A stretch of 64,000 nucleotides of DNA from Mucilaginibacter sp. (GCF_028288225.1 NZ_JAQBOC010000078.1:62001-126000), one strand, 5' to 3'. Counted from the stretch's first letter, positions 8,378-17,702 are shown. Numbers and translations: made by a program. Notes: generated by a model from the letters alone, not told the origin.

Positions 8378-8448
8378 GTTATTGAATATTTTTGAATTAT
8401 TAAATTTTTCTTAAATCCGAAATCGAAAATCCGACCTCCGAAATACCC

Positions 8449-9327
8449 CTACCTATACAGGTTATATATTTTTAAACGTAAAAATTTGTTCACTGCCAAA
8501 AAGGTGCTGAACCCTGATATAAAGATCCCTATGCCTAATATCATTACAAATATTAATCCGAATTCTGTATAATTCCTGAGGATGATCAGGTCGGGAATTT
8601 CTTTGTAAGCGAGGGATAGGGTCCCTACTAAAATTACTATCGCGATCAGTCCGCCTAAAAGGCCATGCCAAATGCCATAAAGCATAAACGGCTTGCGGAT
8701 AAACCCTTTTGTTGCGCCAACCAGCTGCATTGATTTGATCAGGAAGCGCTGCGAATAAATGGCCAGCCTGATGGTGTTATTGATCAGGGCCACTGATAAA
8801 ACAACAAATATGCCCGCAAATACCAGGATGATCAGGCTTATAGTTGTAATGTTCTCATTCATCTGGTCAACCAGTGATTTTTGATATTTTACTTCCTTTA
8901 TCAACGGGTTTTTTAGCAGCCCGGCCTTGAATTTTTCTATATCAGCATTGTTTGCATATTCAGCTTTAAGGTAAATATCCAATGATTGTGATAGGGGATT
9001 ATATCCAAGGAATTTTACAAAATCTTCACCCAGGTCTTTTTGCAGGTTCCGGGCAGCAAGCTCTTTACTTACATACTGGGTTTGCTTAACCATTGTATTG
9101 CCTTCTATTTGTTTTTGCAATTGCAATACATCGGTTTCATGCGCTGCATCATCAACGAAAACATTCAGCACAATATTTTCCTTTACATACCTGGACAGGT
9201 TGTTTGCTTCAACCAATATCAGCCCAAGCAGCCCTATCATCGACAGTACCATAGCAATGCCAAAAACGGTAGAAATATATATCGTTTTAGTTTTTTTTGA
9301 CGATGCGCTTGCTTCAAATTCTTCCAT
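8449..9327 (-). CDS. ftsX: Cell-division ABC permease FtsX
   Basis: The membrane subunit of the FtsEX complex, which couples cytoplasmic ATPase activity to activation of cell-wall hydrolases at the division septum. It has 292 residues: a cytoplasmic N-terminus, helix 1 at about 20-42, an extracytoplasmic domain (about 43-160), then three helices near 163-185, 213-238 and 260-283. The permease segment around VGATKGFIRKPFMLYG fits the family. A TATTTTCG box at 9412-9419 is a candidate promoter. The ftsE partner is not adjacent, which is normal in this phylum. It probably heads a transcript with DUF3098 and uppP. Confidence 0.93.
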   Translation of the reverse strand: MEEFEASASSKKTKTIYISTVFGIAMVLSMIGLLGLILVEANNLSRYVKENIVLNVFVDDAAHETDVLQLQKQIEGNTMVKQTQYVSKELAARNLQKDLGEDFVKFLGYNPLSQSLDIYLKAEYANNADIEKFKAGLLKNPLIKEVKYQKSLVDQMNENITTISLIILVFAGIFVVLSVALINNTIRLAIYSQRFLIKSMQLVGATKGFIRKPFMLYGIWHGLLGGLIAIVILVGTLSLAYKEIPDLIILRNYTEFGLIFVMILGIGIFISGFSTFLAVNKFLRLKIYNLYR

Positions 9328-9630
9328 GTGTATTTAGATATGAGATTTGAGACGTGAGATTTGAGACCTGTTTATTGCCTCAATTCCAATGCCCTTCACC
9401 TTCCTGATTTGCGAAAATAAGAAACCTAAGCCTAAAGGTAAAAGTTTATCTGTTATAATTATCGTTATAGCACTTAAACAGCAATAAGTTTAACAAAAAT
9501 TAACGAAAGGAATGACACGAATTTGTGCGAATTGAATCGAATTTCACGAATTAGGATCTACAAAGTCCCGTAATTAATCTTCAACTGTAAGGTTAATTCG
9601 TGAAATTCGATTCAATTCGTGCCTTTAATT
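9328..9630. other. 303-bp spacer between ftsX and the E1 gene
   Basis: No gene. The first 40 bp repeat GAGATTTGAGA-type words. A -7-like TATTTTCG (9412-9419, minus) belongs to ftsX. The distal part holds a long inverted repeat, listed separately. Confidence 0.6.
9529..9618. repeat. 25-bp perfect inverted repeat downstream of the E1 gene
   Basis: Arm 1 (9529-9553) begins GAATTGAATCGAATTTC; arm 2 (9594-9618) is its exact reverse complement, with a 40-nt loop. It lies 12 bp after the stop of the E1 gene on the minus strand and could terminate or stabilise that mRNA. Confidence 0.85.
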
Positions 9631-11607
9631 TTAATAGTTCAGTAGCTTTTCCATGGTTTCTTCAAGGCGGGATTTTGCTAAAAACTGATCTTCAAGCGCT
9701 TTGTTCATAGGAATGGCGGTATCAAGGCTTGCACAGCGCATAATGGGTGCATCCAGGTATTTAAAGCAATGCTCTGCCAATTGTGCTGCTATCTCGCCGC
9801 CAAAACCGCTGGTTAAAGTATCTTCCTGCAATATTAATACCCTGCCGGTTTTTTTTGCGCTTTTTTCAACAGCCTCATTATCCCATGGTTGTAAGCTGCG
9901 CAGATCTATTATCTCCACAGATAGCTCCGGATGCTTAGCCGCGTATTCAATAGCCCAGTGAACGCCTAATCCGTAAGTAATAATACTGGCTGTTTTGCCT
10001 TCTTGTATCACTTTTGCCTTACCTATCTCCACATAATAATCGCCATCAGGTACATCGCCGCTGGTGCTGCGGTATAAGTATTTATGTTCAAAGTACATTA
10101 CGGGGTTTGGATCGTCAATAGCAGCCATCAGCAGTCCTTTGGCATCATCCGGGAAGGCGGGGTAAACAATCTTTAGTCCTGGTGTTTTGGTAAACCAGGC
10201 CTCGTTGCTTTGCGAATGAAAAGGGCCTGCGCCGGTACCTGCTCCCGCAGGCATCCGGATCACCACATCAATCCCCTGTTCCCAGCGGTAATGTGTTTTT
10301 GCCAGGTTATTTATTATTTGGTTAAAACCAACGCTAACAAAATCAGCAAACTGCATTTCCATAACGGCTTTATAGTCATTAATAGCCAGCCCCATAGCGG
10401 CGCCCACCACACCTGATTCGCAAATGGGGGTGTTCCTCACCCTGTCGCGGCCAAACTCCTCCACAAAACCCTGTGTAATTTTAAACGCACCGCCATATTC
10501 TGCAATATCCTGGCCCATTATCACCAGGTTTTCATGCTTGCGCATGCCCTGCCTTAGCCCATCGCTTATGGCATCAATGTAACGCCTGGTTGTTGAATGG
10601 CTGGAAGGTTGAAACGTTGGAAAGTTGTAAGATTTATACATATCCTTCAATTCGGTTTCAACATCGGGGATCAGATCCGGTTCATTAAATACTCTTTCAA
10701 TTTCGGATTCTATCTGGGCGAAAAACTCCTTTTTCATCTGCGGAATCCATTCGGGGCGAAGCACATCTTCAGCCATCAAATAATTTTCAAAATTGCGAAT
10801 AGGGTCTTTCTCCTTCCAGGTATCAAATAAATGCTCCGGTACGTACTTTGTGCCCGATGCCTCTTCGTGCCCACGCATCCTGAATGTCATACACTCCAGC
10901 AATACCGGACGCGGATTTTCGCGCATGCCGGCTGCCAGCTCACTCACGGTATGATAAACCTCCAGCAGGTTGTTGCCATCAATACGACGCCCTTCCATGC
11001 CGTAGCCTATGGCTTTATCAACCAAATATTTACAATTATACTGCTCGCTTACAGGGGTTGATAAACCGTAGCCGTTATTTTCTATTAAAAATATTACAGG
11101 CAGGTTCCAAACCGCGGCAATGTTTAATGCCTCGTGGAAATCTCCTTCGCTGGTAGCGCCTTCGCCCGTAAATACAAGTGTGGCCTTTTTGCGTCTGCTC
11201 AATACATCGGCAAGGGCAATTCCATCAGCGAGGGCAAGTTGCGGGCCCAGGTGTGAGATCATGCCGACGATCTTATATTCCTGCGTACCGAAATGAAATG
11301 ATCTGTCGCGGCCTTTGGTAAAGCCCGACGCTTTTCCCTGCCATTGCGCCATTAGCCGCGAAAGCGGGATTTCCCTTGCGGTAAAAACACCCAGGTTGCG
11401 GTGCATGGGTAAAATATATTCGTCGTTATTCATGGCCAGGGTGCTGCCAATGGCAATGGCTTCCTGCCCGATTCCCGAAAACCATTTGCCTATGCGCCCC
11501 TGCCGTAAAAGGATCAGCATTTTCTCTTCAACAAGGCGCGGCCATAATAACTTTTTATAAAATTCAATTAATTGGTTACTATTTAGGTTTTTTCGATCGA
11601 AAATCAT
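9631..11607 (-). CDS. Fused alpha/beta E1 of a 2-oxoacid (branched-chain type) dehydrogenase
   Basis: A thiamine-diphosphate-dependent decarboxylase that starts oxidative decarboxylation of 2-oxoacids, most likely branched-chain 2-oxoacids, and transfers the acyl group to a lipoyl E2. It has 658 residues, with the normally separate alpha and beta subunits in one chain. The alpha part (1 to about 330) has the ThDP motif GEGATSEGDFHE (148-159) through NNGYGLS (177-183). The beta part (about 340-658) starts RRYIDAISDGLRQGM and contains MGQDIAEYGG. Fusion is common in Bacteroidota. No E2, E3 or lipoylation gene is adjacent. A TAGTTTTG box ends only 4 bp before the ATG, so the mRNA may be leaderless. 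Confidence 0.92.
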   Translation of the reverse strand: MIFDRKNLNSNQLIEFYKKLLWPRLVEEKMLILLRQGRIGKWFSGIGQEAIAIGSTLAMNNDEYILPMHRNLGVFTAREIPLSRLMAQWQGKASGFTKGRDRSFHFGTQEYKIVGMISHLGPQLALADGIALADVLSRRKKATLVFTGEGATSEGDFHEALNIAAVWNLPVIFLIENNGYGLSTPVSEQYNCKYLVDKAIGYGMEGRRIDGNNLLEVYHTVSELAAGMRENPRPVLLECMTFRMRGHEEASGTKYVPEHLFDTWKEKDPIRNFENYLMAEDVLRPEWIPQMKKEFFAQIESEIERVFNEPDLIPDVETELKDMYKSYNFPTFQPSSHSTTRRYIDAISDGLRQGMRKHENLVIMGQDIAEYGGAFKITQGFVEEFGRDRVRNTPICESGVVGAAMGLAINDYKAVMEMQFADFVSVGFNQIINNLAKTHYRWEQGIDVVIRMPAGAGTGAGPFHSQSNEAWFTKTPGLKIVYPAFPDDAKGLLMAAIDDPNPVMYFEHKYLYRSTSGDVPDGDYYVEIGKAKVIQEGKTASIITYGLGVHWAIEYAAKHPELSVEIIDLRSLQPWDNEAVEKSAKKTGRVLILQEDTLTSGFGGEIAAQLAEHCFKYLDAPIMRCASLDTAIPMNKALEDQFLAKSRLEETMEKLLNY

Positions 11608-11611
11608 CCAA

Positions 11612-11619
11612 CAAAACTA
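11612..11619 (-). promoter_or_regulatory. -7 box TAGTTTTG of the E1 gene
   Basis: Exact TAnnTTTG match. Only four bases separate it from the ATG at 11607, so transcription would start at or very near the start codon. Confidence 0.45.
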
Positions 11620-11649
11620 CTGAAGTTTTTAAAACTTTGTATGTTTGAG

Positions 11650-11855
11650 GGATGGTTCATTAGTTTAATGGTTCATTAGTTCATTGGGTGGGTAGTTCAA
11701 TAATTAACAGGTGGTATTTGCGGCGGTTTATTTAATTTTTTACTGCGTAATAATTGCCTGATCTTTTAATTAACGAACAGATCCGCGGACTAATAAAACA
11801 TTAACAAAGTGCCTGGTATTAACCGTGGCACCAATGAATTAATGAACGCCTGCAC
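11650..11855. repeat. GTTCATTAG / CCAATGAA word array
   Basis: GGTTCATTAGTTTAATGG and GTTCATTAGTTCATTGG near 11655-11690 are mirrored by CCAATGAATTAATGAAC and CCAATGAAC near 11831-11863. The repeats bracket an AT-rich spacer between two divergent genes. Confidence 0.55.
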
Positions 11856-11857
11856 CA

Positions 11858-12724
11858 ATGAACAACAAAATGAAACGTACTCCACTTTTACTTTTAATAC
11901 TTGCAGCAGCCATCGGACTAGCCGCAACCACGCACGATTTTTTCCTGCTGCCCGAATTGTTTTTTATGCATAAGGGCGATAAGCTTAACCTGCACTTACT
12001 AAGCGGTGATACGTTTACAAAAGATGCAGAAATAAGCTACCAGCCTGCAAAAACCATCCGGTTTATGCTATATAACGGCTCAAAAAAAATTGATTTAACA
12101 AAAGCCGCGAAAGATAGCGCCGTGCCTGTATTAAATTATGAAATGTTGAATAGCGGGCAGTCGCTTATCGAAATGACGAGGGGATATGAATTTAGCTTTA
12201 CTTCCCGCGATAGCTATGCTGAATTTTTAAATAACCAGGGACTGGATAAAATGGCCGAAAAAGTAAAGAGCGGCAACCAGTTTAGGGTTAAGGAAAAATA
12301 TACGCGATACTTAAAAACACTGGTTTCTGTTGATAATACAGATGGAGACGCTTATAAGAAGGAGCTTAACGAAGATTTTGAGATTATTTTAAAACAAAAT
12401 CCATACAAGAAAAGGTACGGCGATGATATGGTTGCGGTGTTAAAGTTTAAGGGTAAACCTGTAGCTGCGGCAGCTATCACATTATACATAAAAACCATAA
12501 CCGGCAACGTGTATACACAAAACCTTGCAACCAGCAATGATGGTGAAGTAACCTTTAACATGAGCAGGGAAGGGGTTTATTTGTTGCGGAGCGTAAAGAT
12601 TGAACCAACTAAAGATAAGGACGCCGATTACGAAAGCTGGTGGACCTCATATACATTCCCCTTCAGCAGTTCAGAAGATCTGCCAAATACCTACAAGGAA
12701 TTTGGATTTGGGAATAAGCATTGA
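11858..12724 (+). CDS. DUF4198-family exported protein
   Basis: A 288-residue secreted or periplasmic protein. It begins with a basic n-region and a hydrophobic core (LLLLILAAAIGLAA, to about 23), followed by THDFFLLPELFFMHKGDKL. This HDFxLxP-type opening and a late beta-rich domain are typical of the DUF4198 family, members of which are often linked to metal uptake or metal-binding surface proteins. A carboxypeptidase-regulatory-like fold is suggested by the region around 185-235 (VLKFKGKPVAAAAITLY). Either ATG 11858 or the one four codons later could start it. It has no obvious operon partner. Its function is not known from the sequence. Confidence 0.75.
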   Translation: MNNKMKRTPLLLLILAAAIGLAATTHDFFLLPELFFMHKGDKLNLHLLSGDTFTKDAEISYQPAKTIRFMLYNGSKKIDLTKAAKDSAVPVLNYEMLNSGQSLIEMTRGYEFSFTSRDSYAEFLNNQGLDKMAEKVKSGNQFRVKEKYTRYLKTLVSVDNTDGDAYKKELNEDFEIILKQNPYKKRYGDDMVAVLKFKGKPVAAAAITLYIKTITGNVYTQNLATSNDGEVTFNMSREGVYLLRSVKIEPTKDKDADYESWWTSYTFPFSSSEDLPNTYKEFGFGNKH

Positions 12725-12727
12725 GTT

Positions 12728-12868
12728 GAATGCGGAGTGCGGAAGGTTGAATGCGGAATTATTTAGAATAATAATTACTCAATATTGAATGTGGAAGATC
12801 TGCAAAGAGACACTGGTTTCCATTTACCCGATCAATATTCCGCAATTGGCATTCCGACTTCCGCACTA
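12728..12868. repeat. ATGCGGA / TTCCGCA word array after the DUF4198 gene
   Basis: TGAATGCGGAGTGCGGAAGGTTGAATGCGG near the left end is mirrored by ATTCCGCAATTGGCATTCCG and CTTCCGCAC at the right. It can form an imperfect hairpin between convergent genes and may act as a terminator. Confidence 0.5.
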
Positions 12869-12879
12869 ATCACTAGCTT

Positions 12880-14265
12880 CTAATCTCTAATCCCATTCCG
12901 CTCTTTATACATTGTACTGAAGGATTTATCAGCAACTTTTGGCATTTCTTTATGATGGCCCCAGGTTTTTTTGAAGAAGGTGCGGAGCATAAAGTTTTTT
13001 GTTTTTCCGCTTAAAAAATCTGTAAGCTTACGGCTAAGCATTCCTTTTTTCCAGAGCGACCAGCCCCATGCTTCTTTTGTGGTTACCAGGTGCTCTTTTA
13101 CAGAATCGCGGCGGTTAAGCAGCAGCATTTTATGAATTTCAATTTTAACCGGGCATACTTCGGTACATTTTCCGCACAGGCTTGACGCATAGCTTAAATG
13201 CTTAAACTCCTCCATCCCTGCCATGTGGGGGGTTATAATGGAACCGATAGGGCCGCTGTAGGTGGTTTCGTAAGTATGGCCGCCAATGTTCTTATAAACC
13301 GGGCAGGCATTAAGGCAGGCGCCGCAACGGATACAATATAAGGCCTGGCGCTGTTCTTTTTGAGCAAGCAGGTTGGTGCGCCCGTTATCCAGCAATACCA
13401 CATACATTTCATCCGGGCCATCAGTTTCATCAGCCTGGCGCGGGCCACTCAATATGGTATTGTAAACAGTTAAGTTTTGCCCGGTGCCATGTGTAGCAAG
13501 CATAGGCCAAAAAAGATCAAGATCAGCTATGGAAGGGATCAGCTTTTCTATACCTACAACAGCAATATGTATTTTAGGGAATGATGTGCTTAAACGCGCA
13601 TTTCCTTCGTTTTCGGTTATAGCAATGCTGCCTGTATCGGCAATTAAAAAATTAGCGCCGGTAATACCTACATCGGCCTGCACATATTTGTCCCTTAACA
13701 GTTCCCGGGCCTTTTGGGTAAGCTGCTCAGGGGTAAAATCAAGAGGGGTACCAAAGCGCTCATTAAACAGCTTTGCAATGTCTTCTTTTGAAAGATGCAT
13801 GGCAGGCGTAACAATGTGATAAGGCCTTTGCCCTAACAATTGAACAATGTACTCGCCAAGATCGGTTTCTAATGATTCGATGTGATGTTTTTCAAGAAAT
13901 TCATTCATCTGAATTTCTTCGGTAACCATTGATTTTGATTTTACAACGGTTTTTGCACCAGCCTTTTTAATAATATTAAGGATCTCGCGGTTAGCTTCTT
14001 CGGCATCATTTGCCCAGATCACTTTACCGCCGCGTTTCTGGAAATTGGCTTCAAACTCCGGCAAGATCTTATCCAGGTTTTCCATCACTTTCCACTTTAT
14101 CACATGCGCTTTACGTTTGGTGTTTTCAAGGTTTATGATCCTTGATAAGCCTTTATCTACAGCGGCGTCATACTTACCAATATTGTAATTGATAATGCGC
14201 CTGTGATCCATGTCAAAAGCCTTATCTTCCGATGTGACCAAGAATTCTTCAGCAGTACTTCCCAT
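12880..14265 (-). CDS. lutB: LutB-type iron-sulfur lactate utilisation protein
   Basis: A 461-residue cytoplasmic iron-sulfur protein of the LutB/YkgF family, a component of the LutABC complex that oxidises L-lactate to pyruvate. The N-terminal LUD domain spans about 60-290. It is followed by two 4Fe-4S motifs: CIRCGACLNACPVYK at about 307 and CGKCTEVCPVKI at about 360. A hydrophilic C-terminal extension follows. Neither lutA nor lutC is next to it here. A TATCTTCG box (14271-14278) ends five bases before the ATG, suggesting a very short or absent leader. A terminator of the neighbouring peptidase lies just upstream, so it is transcribed on its own. Confidence 0.9.
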   Translation of the reverse strand: MGSTAEEFLVTSEDKAFDMDHRRIINYNIGKYDAAVDKGLSRIINLENTKRKAHVIKWKVMENLDKILPEFEANFQKRGGKVIWANDAEEANREILNIIKKAGAKTVVKSKSMVTEEIQMNEFLEKHHIESLETDLGEYIVQLLGQRPYHIVTPAMHLSKEDIAKLFNERFGTPLDFTPEQLTQKARELLRDKYVQADVGITGANFLIADTGSIAITENEGNARLSTSFPKIHIAVVGIEKLIPSIADLDLFWPMLATHGTGQNLTVYNTILSGPRQADETDGPDEMYVVLLDNGRTNLLAQKEQRQALYCIRCGACLNACPVYKNIGGHTYETTYSGPIGSIITPHMAGMEEFKHLSYASSLCGKCTEVCPVKIEIHKMLLLNRRDSVKEHLVTTKEAWGWSLWKKGMLSRKLTDFLSGKTKNFMLRTFFKKTWGHHKEMPKVADKSFSTMYKERNGIRD

Positions 14266-14293
14266 ATTTACGAAGATAAAGTTTTACAAATAA

Positions 14294-14323
14294 AAAAGGA
14301 TAGGCAAATATACCTATCCTTTT
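14294..14323 (-). terminator. Terminator of the M28 peptidase gene
   Basis: An 11-bp perfect stem AAAAGGATAGG / CCTATCCTTTT with an 8-nt loop, 28 bp after the peptidase stop and ahead of lutB on the minus strand. The T-run follows on the minus strand. Confidence 0.85.
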
Positions 14324-14351
14324 GTGTACTGCTTAATTGTACCGGTAAAAA

Positions 14352-15941
14352 CTATTTCTTTCCATCCACCACTGGGCGGGTATCAGCATTTACCAGGTCC
14401 CATGCGGTATAAAATACCAGTTGGGCACGTTTGGCTAATAATGGGAAGTTGATCTTGCTTACTTCGTCGCCTGGCTGGTGATAGTCGGCATGTACGCCGT
14501 TGAAGTAAAATATGATGGGAACGCCATGTTTGGCAAAATTGTAATGATCTGAACGATAATAAAAACGATTAGGATCATTAGGATCATCATATTTATAATC
14601 CATGTCCATTTTAGTATAGGTCGAATTGGCTTTTTCACCAACTTTATGCAGGTCGGTACTTAACATTGATGAGCCAATTACATACACGTAATTTGCAGAA
14701 TCCGGCTTGCCGATGTACTCCTGACCAACCCGGCCAATCATATCAATATTTAGATCAGTAATGGTATTAGCTAACGGAATTACCGGATGATCTGTATAGT
14801 ATTCAGACCCCAGTAGACCCTTTTCTTCGCCTACATTACCTAAAAACAGGATGCTGCGGCGGGGGCCATGGCCATCTTTCTTAGCTTTTGAAAAAGCTCT
14901 TGCAATTTCAAGGACGCCGGTAGTGCCTGAACCGTCATCATCGGCACCGTTGTTAACGCGGTCTTTTGCGCCTTCAGGCAATATGCCGATATGGTCGTAG
15001 TGAGCCGAAATTACCAACACTTCATCTTTTAGTTTCGGGTCGCTGCCTGGTAAATAACCTAATACGTCAACTGCTTTTACATCTTTTGTTTCGGTAGCAA
15101 ATGAGGTTGATATTTCAGCTTTTATAGTTTGTGTTTGCGGCTCACCTGCGGCGTCAATGGCAGCTTTTAATTCTGCATAAGTTTTGCCGGAGTTTTTAAG
15201 CAGCTGGTCGGCAAGCTCTGTTGTAATATTATAAACTACAGTTTGCGTGTGTGGCTCTGCAGCATCTTTTTTAATAGATAATTGCCCGGCACCTATCTGG
15301 CTGCCGAATCTTTTTAAAATATTAGCAACATTTGGTCCGGCAGATAAAATTAAAGCAGGGTTTTTACTCCTTAAAAATTGAATCCGTTTTGCGCGATTAG
15401 TGCTCCAGTCTGATTTTTTATCAGTGCCGGTAATTTTTGAAACACCGTTGCTGAAAGGTTCACCATCGTTTATAAACAGCACAACCTTACCGGTTATATC
15501 TGTTCCTTTTAAGTCATCATATTTATCAGAACCAATCCCGTATCCAATAAAAACAATATCACTGGCAGTTATCGTTTTTGCATCGGCTGATCCTGATCCA
15601 TAAAAATCAGTGCCGCTGGCAAAACTTTTTCCGTTTGCTGTAAATGCAGTTACTTTAAAAGCATTTTCAACCAATGGAATATCCAAAAAGTAAGAATTGC
15701 CGTTTACAATTGGCTGTAAGCCTAATGATTTAAACTCATCGGCAATGTAATGGGCAGCTTTATCAGCACCGGGTTTGCCCGTTTCGCGGCCTTCAAATGC
15801 ATCTGAAGCTATGATGCTCAAGTGCTTTTTAGCCAGGTCGGCACTAATAATTGGGGCATATTTCATGGCAGTTGGATCTTGCTGTGCGCAAGCCCCGGTT
15901 ACCAGCCCAATTGAAGCGATTGTTAGTAATAATTTATTCAT
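14352..15941 (-). CDS. Exported M28-family metallopeptidase with PA-like insert
   Basis: A 529-residue secreted zinc peptidase of the M28 class (aminopeptidase-like). The signal peptide is NKLLLTIASIGLVTGACAQ; cleavage after ACA is likelier than lipidation, because the residue three before Cys is Thr. A protease-associated-type region lies at about 130-270, including DLKGTDITGKVVLFINDGEP. The di-zinc site is shown by ISAHYDHIG at about 310, NNGADDDGSGTTGVLE at about 328, the VGEEKGLLGSEYY segment at about 369, and a late HADYHQPGDE near 495. It would trim peptides in the periplasm or outside the cell. It has its own terminator and no evident operon partners. Confidence 0.92.
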   Translation of the reverse strand: MNKLLLTIASIGLVTGACAQQDPTAMKYAPIISADLAKKHLSIIASDAFEGRETGKPGADKAAHYIADEFKSLGLQPIVNGNSYFLDIPLVENAFKVTAFTANGKSFASGTDFYGSGSADAKTITASDIVFIGYGIGSDKYDDLKGTDITGKVVLFINDGEPFSNGVSKITGTDKKSDWSTNRAKRIQFLRSKNPALILSAGPNVANILKRFGSQIGAGQLSIKKDAAEPHTQTVVYNITTELADQLLKNSGKTYAELKAAIDAAGEPQTQTIKAEISTSFATETKDVKAVDVLGYLPGSDPKLKDEVLVISAHYDHIGILPEGAKDRVNNGADDDGSGTTGVLEIARAFSKAKKDGHGPRRSILFLGNVGEEKGLLGSEYYTDHPVIPLANTITDLNIDMIGRVGQEYIGKPDSANYVYVIGSSMLSTDLHKVGEKANSTYTKMDMDYKYDDPNDPNRFYYRSDHYNFAKHGVPIIFYFNGVHADYHQPGDEVSKINFPLLAKRAQLVFYTAWDLVNADTRPVVDGKK

Positions 15942-16044
15942 ATAATGGTCAGTTTGTTTTTTTTAGTTCATGGTTCATAGTTGATGGTTCATGGTAAAAA
16001 GAAAAGAAACCTTTCGCCTTTTACCTTTCAGCTTTAACCTCAAA

Positions 16045-16479
16045 TCAACACGATATTTTATCCACCCTGGTTGCATGGCGGCCACCTTCAAATTCGGTGC
16101 TTAAAAATATCTCTACAATCTTTTTTGCTTCTTCAATGGAAATATGGCGGGCGGGGATACATACTATATTTGCGTTGTTGTGGCTCCGAGATCTTTCGGC
16201 CAATTCCTCATTCCAGCATATAGCTGCGCGGATGCCCTGGTGTTTATTGGCGGTTATAGCTACGCCGTTCCCGCTGCCGCATACTAGTATGCCAAAATCA
16301 AAATCGCCGCTTTCAACGGCCAAAGCCACAGGATGGGCGAAGTCGGGATAGTCAGCAGAAGCATCAGAGTAGGTTCCAAAGTCTTTAACTTCTTTCACAT
16401 TCAGTCCTTCAATAAGGTCTTTTTTATAGTCAAAACCGGCGTGGTCAGCGCCAATGGCAATCTTTAGCCCTTTATTCAT
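16045..16479 (-). CDS. rpiB: Ribose-5-phosphate isomerase B
   Basis: A cytoplasmic RpiB/LacAB-family isomerase that interconverts ribose 5-phosphate and ribulose 5-phosphate in the pentose phosphate pathway. It has 144 residues, the usual length. Motifs are GADHAGFDYK (10-19), the phosphate-binding loop with catalytic Cys67 in CGSGNGVAITANK, and RSHNNANIV near 97-105. The start at 16479 has a TACCTTCG box (16517-16510) 30 bp upstream. tatC lies upstream on the same strand but is separated by a repeat-filled gap of 260 bp, so the two are probably separate transcripts. Confidence 0.96.
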   Translation of the reverse strand: MNKGLKIAIGADHAGFDYKKDLIEGLNVKEVKDFGTYSDASADYPDFAHPVALAVESGDFDFGILVCGSGNGVAITANKHQGIRAAICWNEELAERSRSHNNANIVCIPARHISIEEAKKIVEIFLSTEFEGGRHATRVDKISC

Positions 16480-16535
16480 AACATCAAATTTAATGATTAT
16501 TGTAAGGGGCGAAGGTAAAATTTTTGTGGGAATAA

Positions 16536-16739
16536 AAGATGATGTGCGAATGTGCGGATATGCAAATGTGCGGATAGGGGAAATGATGTGCGGATGCGTG
16601 GATATGCAAATGTGCGGATTAGCGAATCAAAAGATCATTCGCACATCCGCACATCAATAATTCGCACATTAACTTATGTGTGCGGATTAGCGAATCAAAA
16701 GATCATTCGCATATCCGCACATTCAAAATCCGCACATTA
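16536..16739. repeat. GTGCGGAT / ATCCGCAC hairpin array after tatC
   Basis: The left part repeats GATGTGCGGATATGCAAATGTGCGGAT-like words; the right part repeats their inverse (CGCACATCCGCACATC, CGCATATCCGCACATTC). A segment GCGGATTAGCGAATCAAAAG also occurs twice (about 16616 and 16682). The array begins directly after the tatC stop on the minus strand. Related elements follow both fabH genes. Confidence 0.8.
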
Positions 16740-17630
16740 CTATGTGTTCATCAACTCCTTAGCATTGCGCCTTCTTTCGACAACGCCGGCAACTATAATG
16801 CTTAACTCATATAAAAATAATAGCGGAACTGCTACAACTGTCATGGTCAGTGCATCGGGTGTTGGCGTTACTATCGCGGCTATTATCAAAATAACCACTA
16901 TTGCATAACGCCTGCTGCTGCGCATCAACTTAGGCGTTAAAAAGCCAAGGCTCGACACTATATAAACCAAAATGGGCAGCTGGAAAACCACACCGGTAGC
17001 AAGTGTCAATGTTGATACTGAAGAAATATAGGAATCGATATCGAACAGGTTTTGGATACTTGGACTGACTATAAATCCAGCTAAAAACCGAATAGATAAG
17101 GGTGTAATTATAAAATAGCCAAACATCACCCCCAAAATGAAAAGGAAGGAGGCATAAAATACAAAACCGGTTGCGGCCTTTCTTTCTTTTTCGTGAAGAG
17201 CTGGTTTAATAAACCGCCACAATTCCCAAAACAAGTAGGGTATACCTAAAACAAGCCCTATCATTAAGGAGGAATTGATTTTCAGTGTAAATTGCCCGGC
17301 CATCTCTGTGTTAATCAGATTAACATGGATGCTTTGTACACAAAAATCCTTAGCGCTAAACCAAGCGGGAATTAATCTTTGAAATAACTCACCCATATTG
17401 CACATCATGCGGTAGGCCCAAAAGTTGGGATGAGTAGGGGCCATTATTACATTCTCAAAAATTTCATCGTAAAAGGTGTACGCTGCAACCGCAAAAATAA
17501 TTACGGCCAGGGCAGCGCGGATAAGGTGCCATCTTAAAGCTTCTAAATGCTCAAAGAATGACATTTCACCTTCTAACTCATTCCCTTTATCTTTTATTGC
17601 TTTAATTAGCTTACTACCTATGTTGGCCAT
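16740..17630 (-). CDS. tatC: Sec-independent protein translocase TatC
   Basis: The polytopic receptor subunit of the twin-arginine translocase, which exports folded proteins carrying RR signal peptides. It has 296 residues and six predicted helices. The conserved cytoplasmic N-terminus MSFFEHLEALRWHLIRA (about 23-39) precedes helix 1; LPFLFWELWRF-like GIPYLFWELWRFIKP is in the middle, and the last helix region includes TPTPDALTM. No tatA is nearby. The window contains at least one likely substrate, the Tat-signal metallophosphatase at 49797-50735. A 72-bp gap separates it from accC, with a TATATTGC box as a possible promoter. Confidence 0.96.
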   Translation of the reverse strand: MANIGSKLIKAIKDKGNELEGEMSFFEHLEALRWHLIRAALAVIIFAVAAYTFYDEIFENVIMAPTHPNFWAYRMMCNMGELFQRLIPAWFSAKDFCVQSIHVNLINTEMAGQFTLKINSSLMIGLVLGIPYLFWELWRFIKPALHEKERKAATGFVFYASFLFILGVMFGYFIITPLSIRFLAGFIVSPSIQNLFDIDSYISSVSTLTLATGVVFQLPILVYIVSSLGFLTPKLMRSSRRYAIVVILIIAAIVTPTPDALTMTVVAVPLLFLYELSIIVAGVVERRRNAKELMNT

Positions 17631-17702
17631 TGTTGAAAATAAAAACCCGGCTTAAATTGCCTGGAGCAATATACACGTTTAATTTTTAAACCCCGGTTCT
17701 AC

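Noticed and set aside
16536..16739. CRISPR array
   Set aside because: The repeats are short (8-10 bp), variable in spacing and occur in both orientations, with no unique spacers and no cas genes.
17631..17702. Strong terminator between accC and tatC
   Set aside because: An AACCGG / CCGGGTT pairing with a bulge exists, but the loop is about 45 nt, so the call is too weak to list as a feature.
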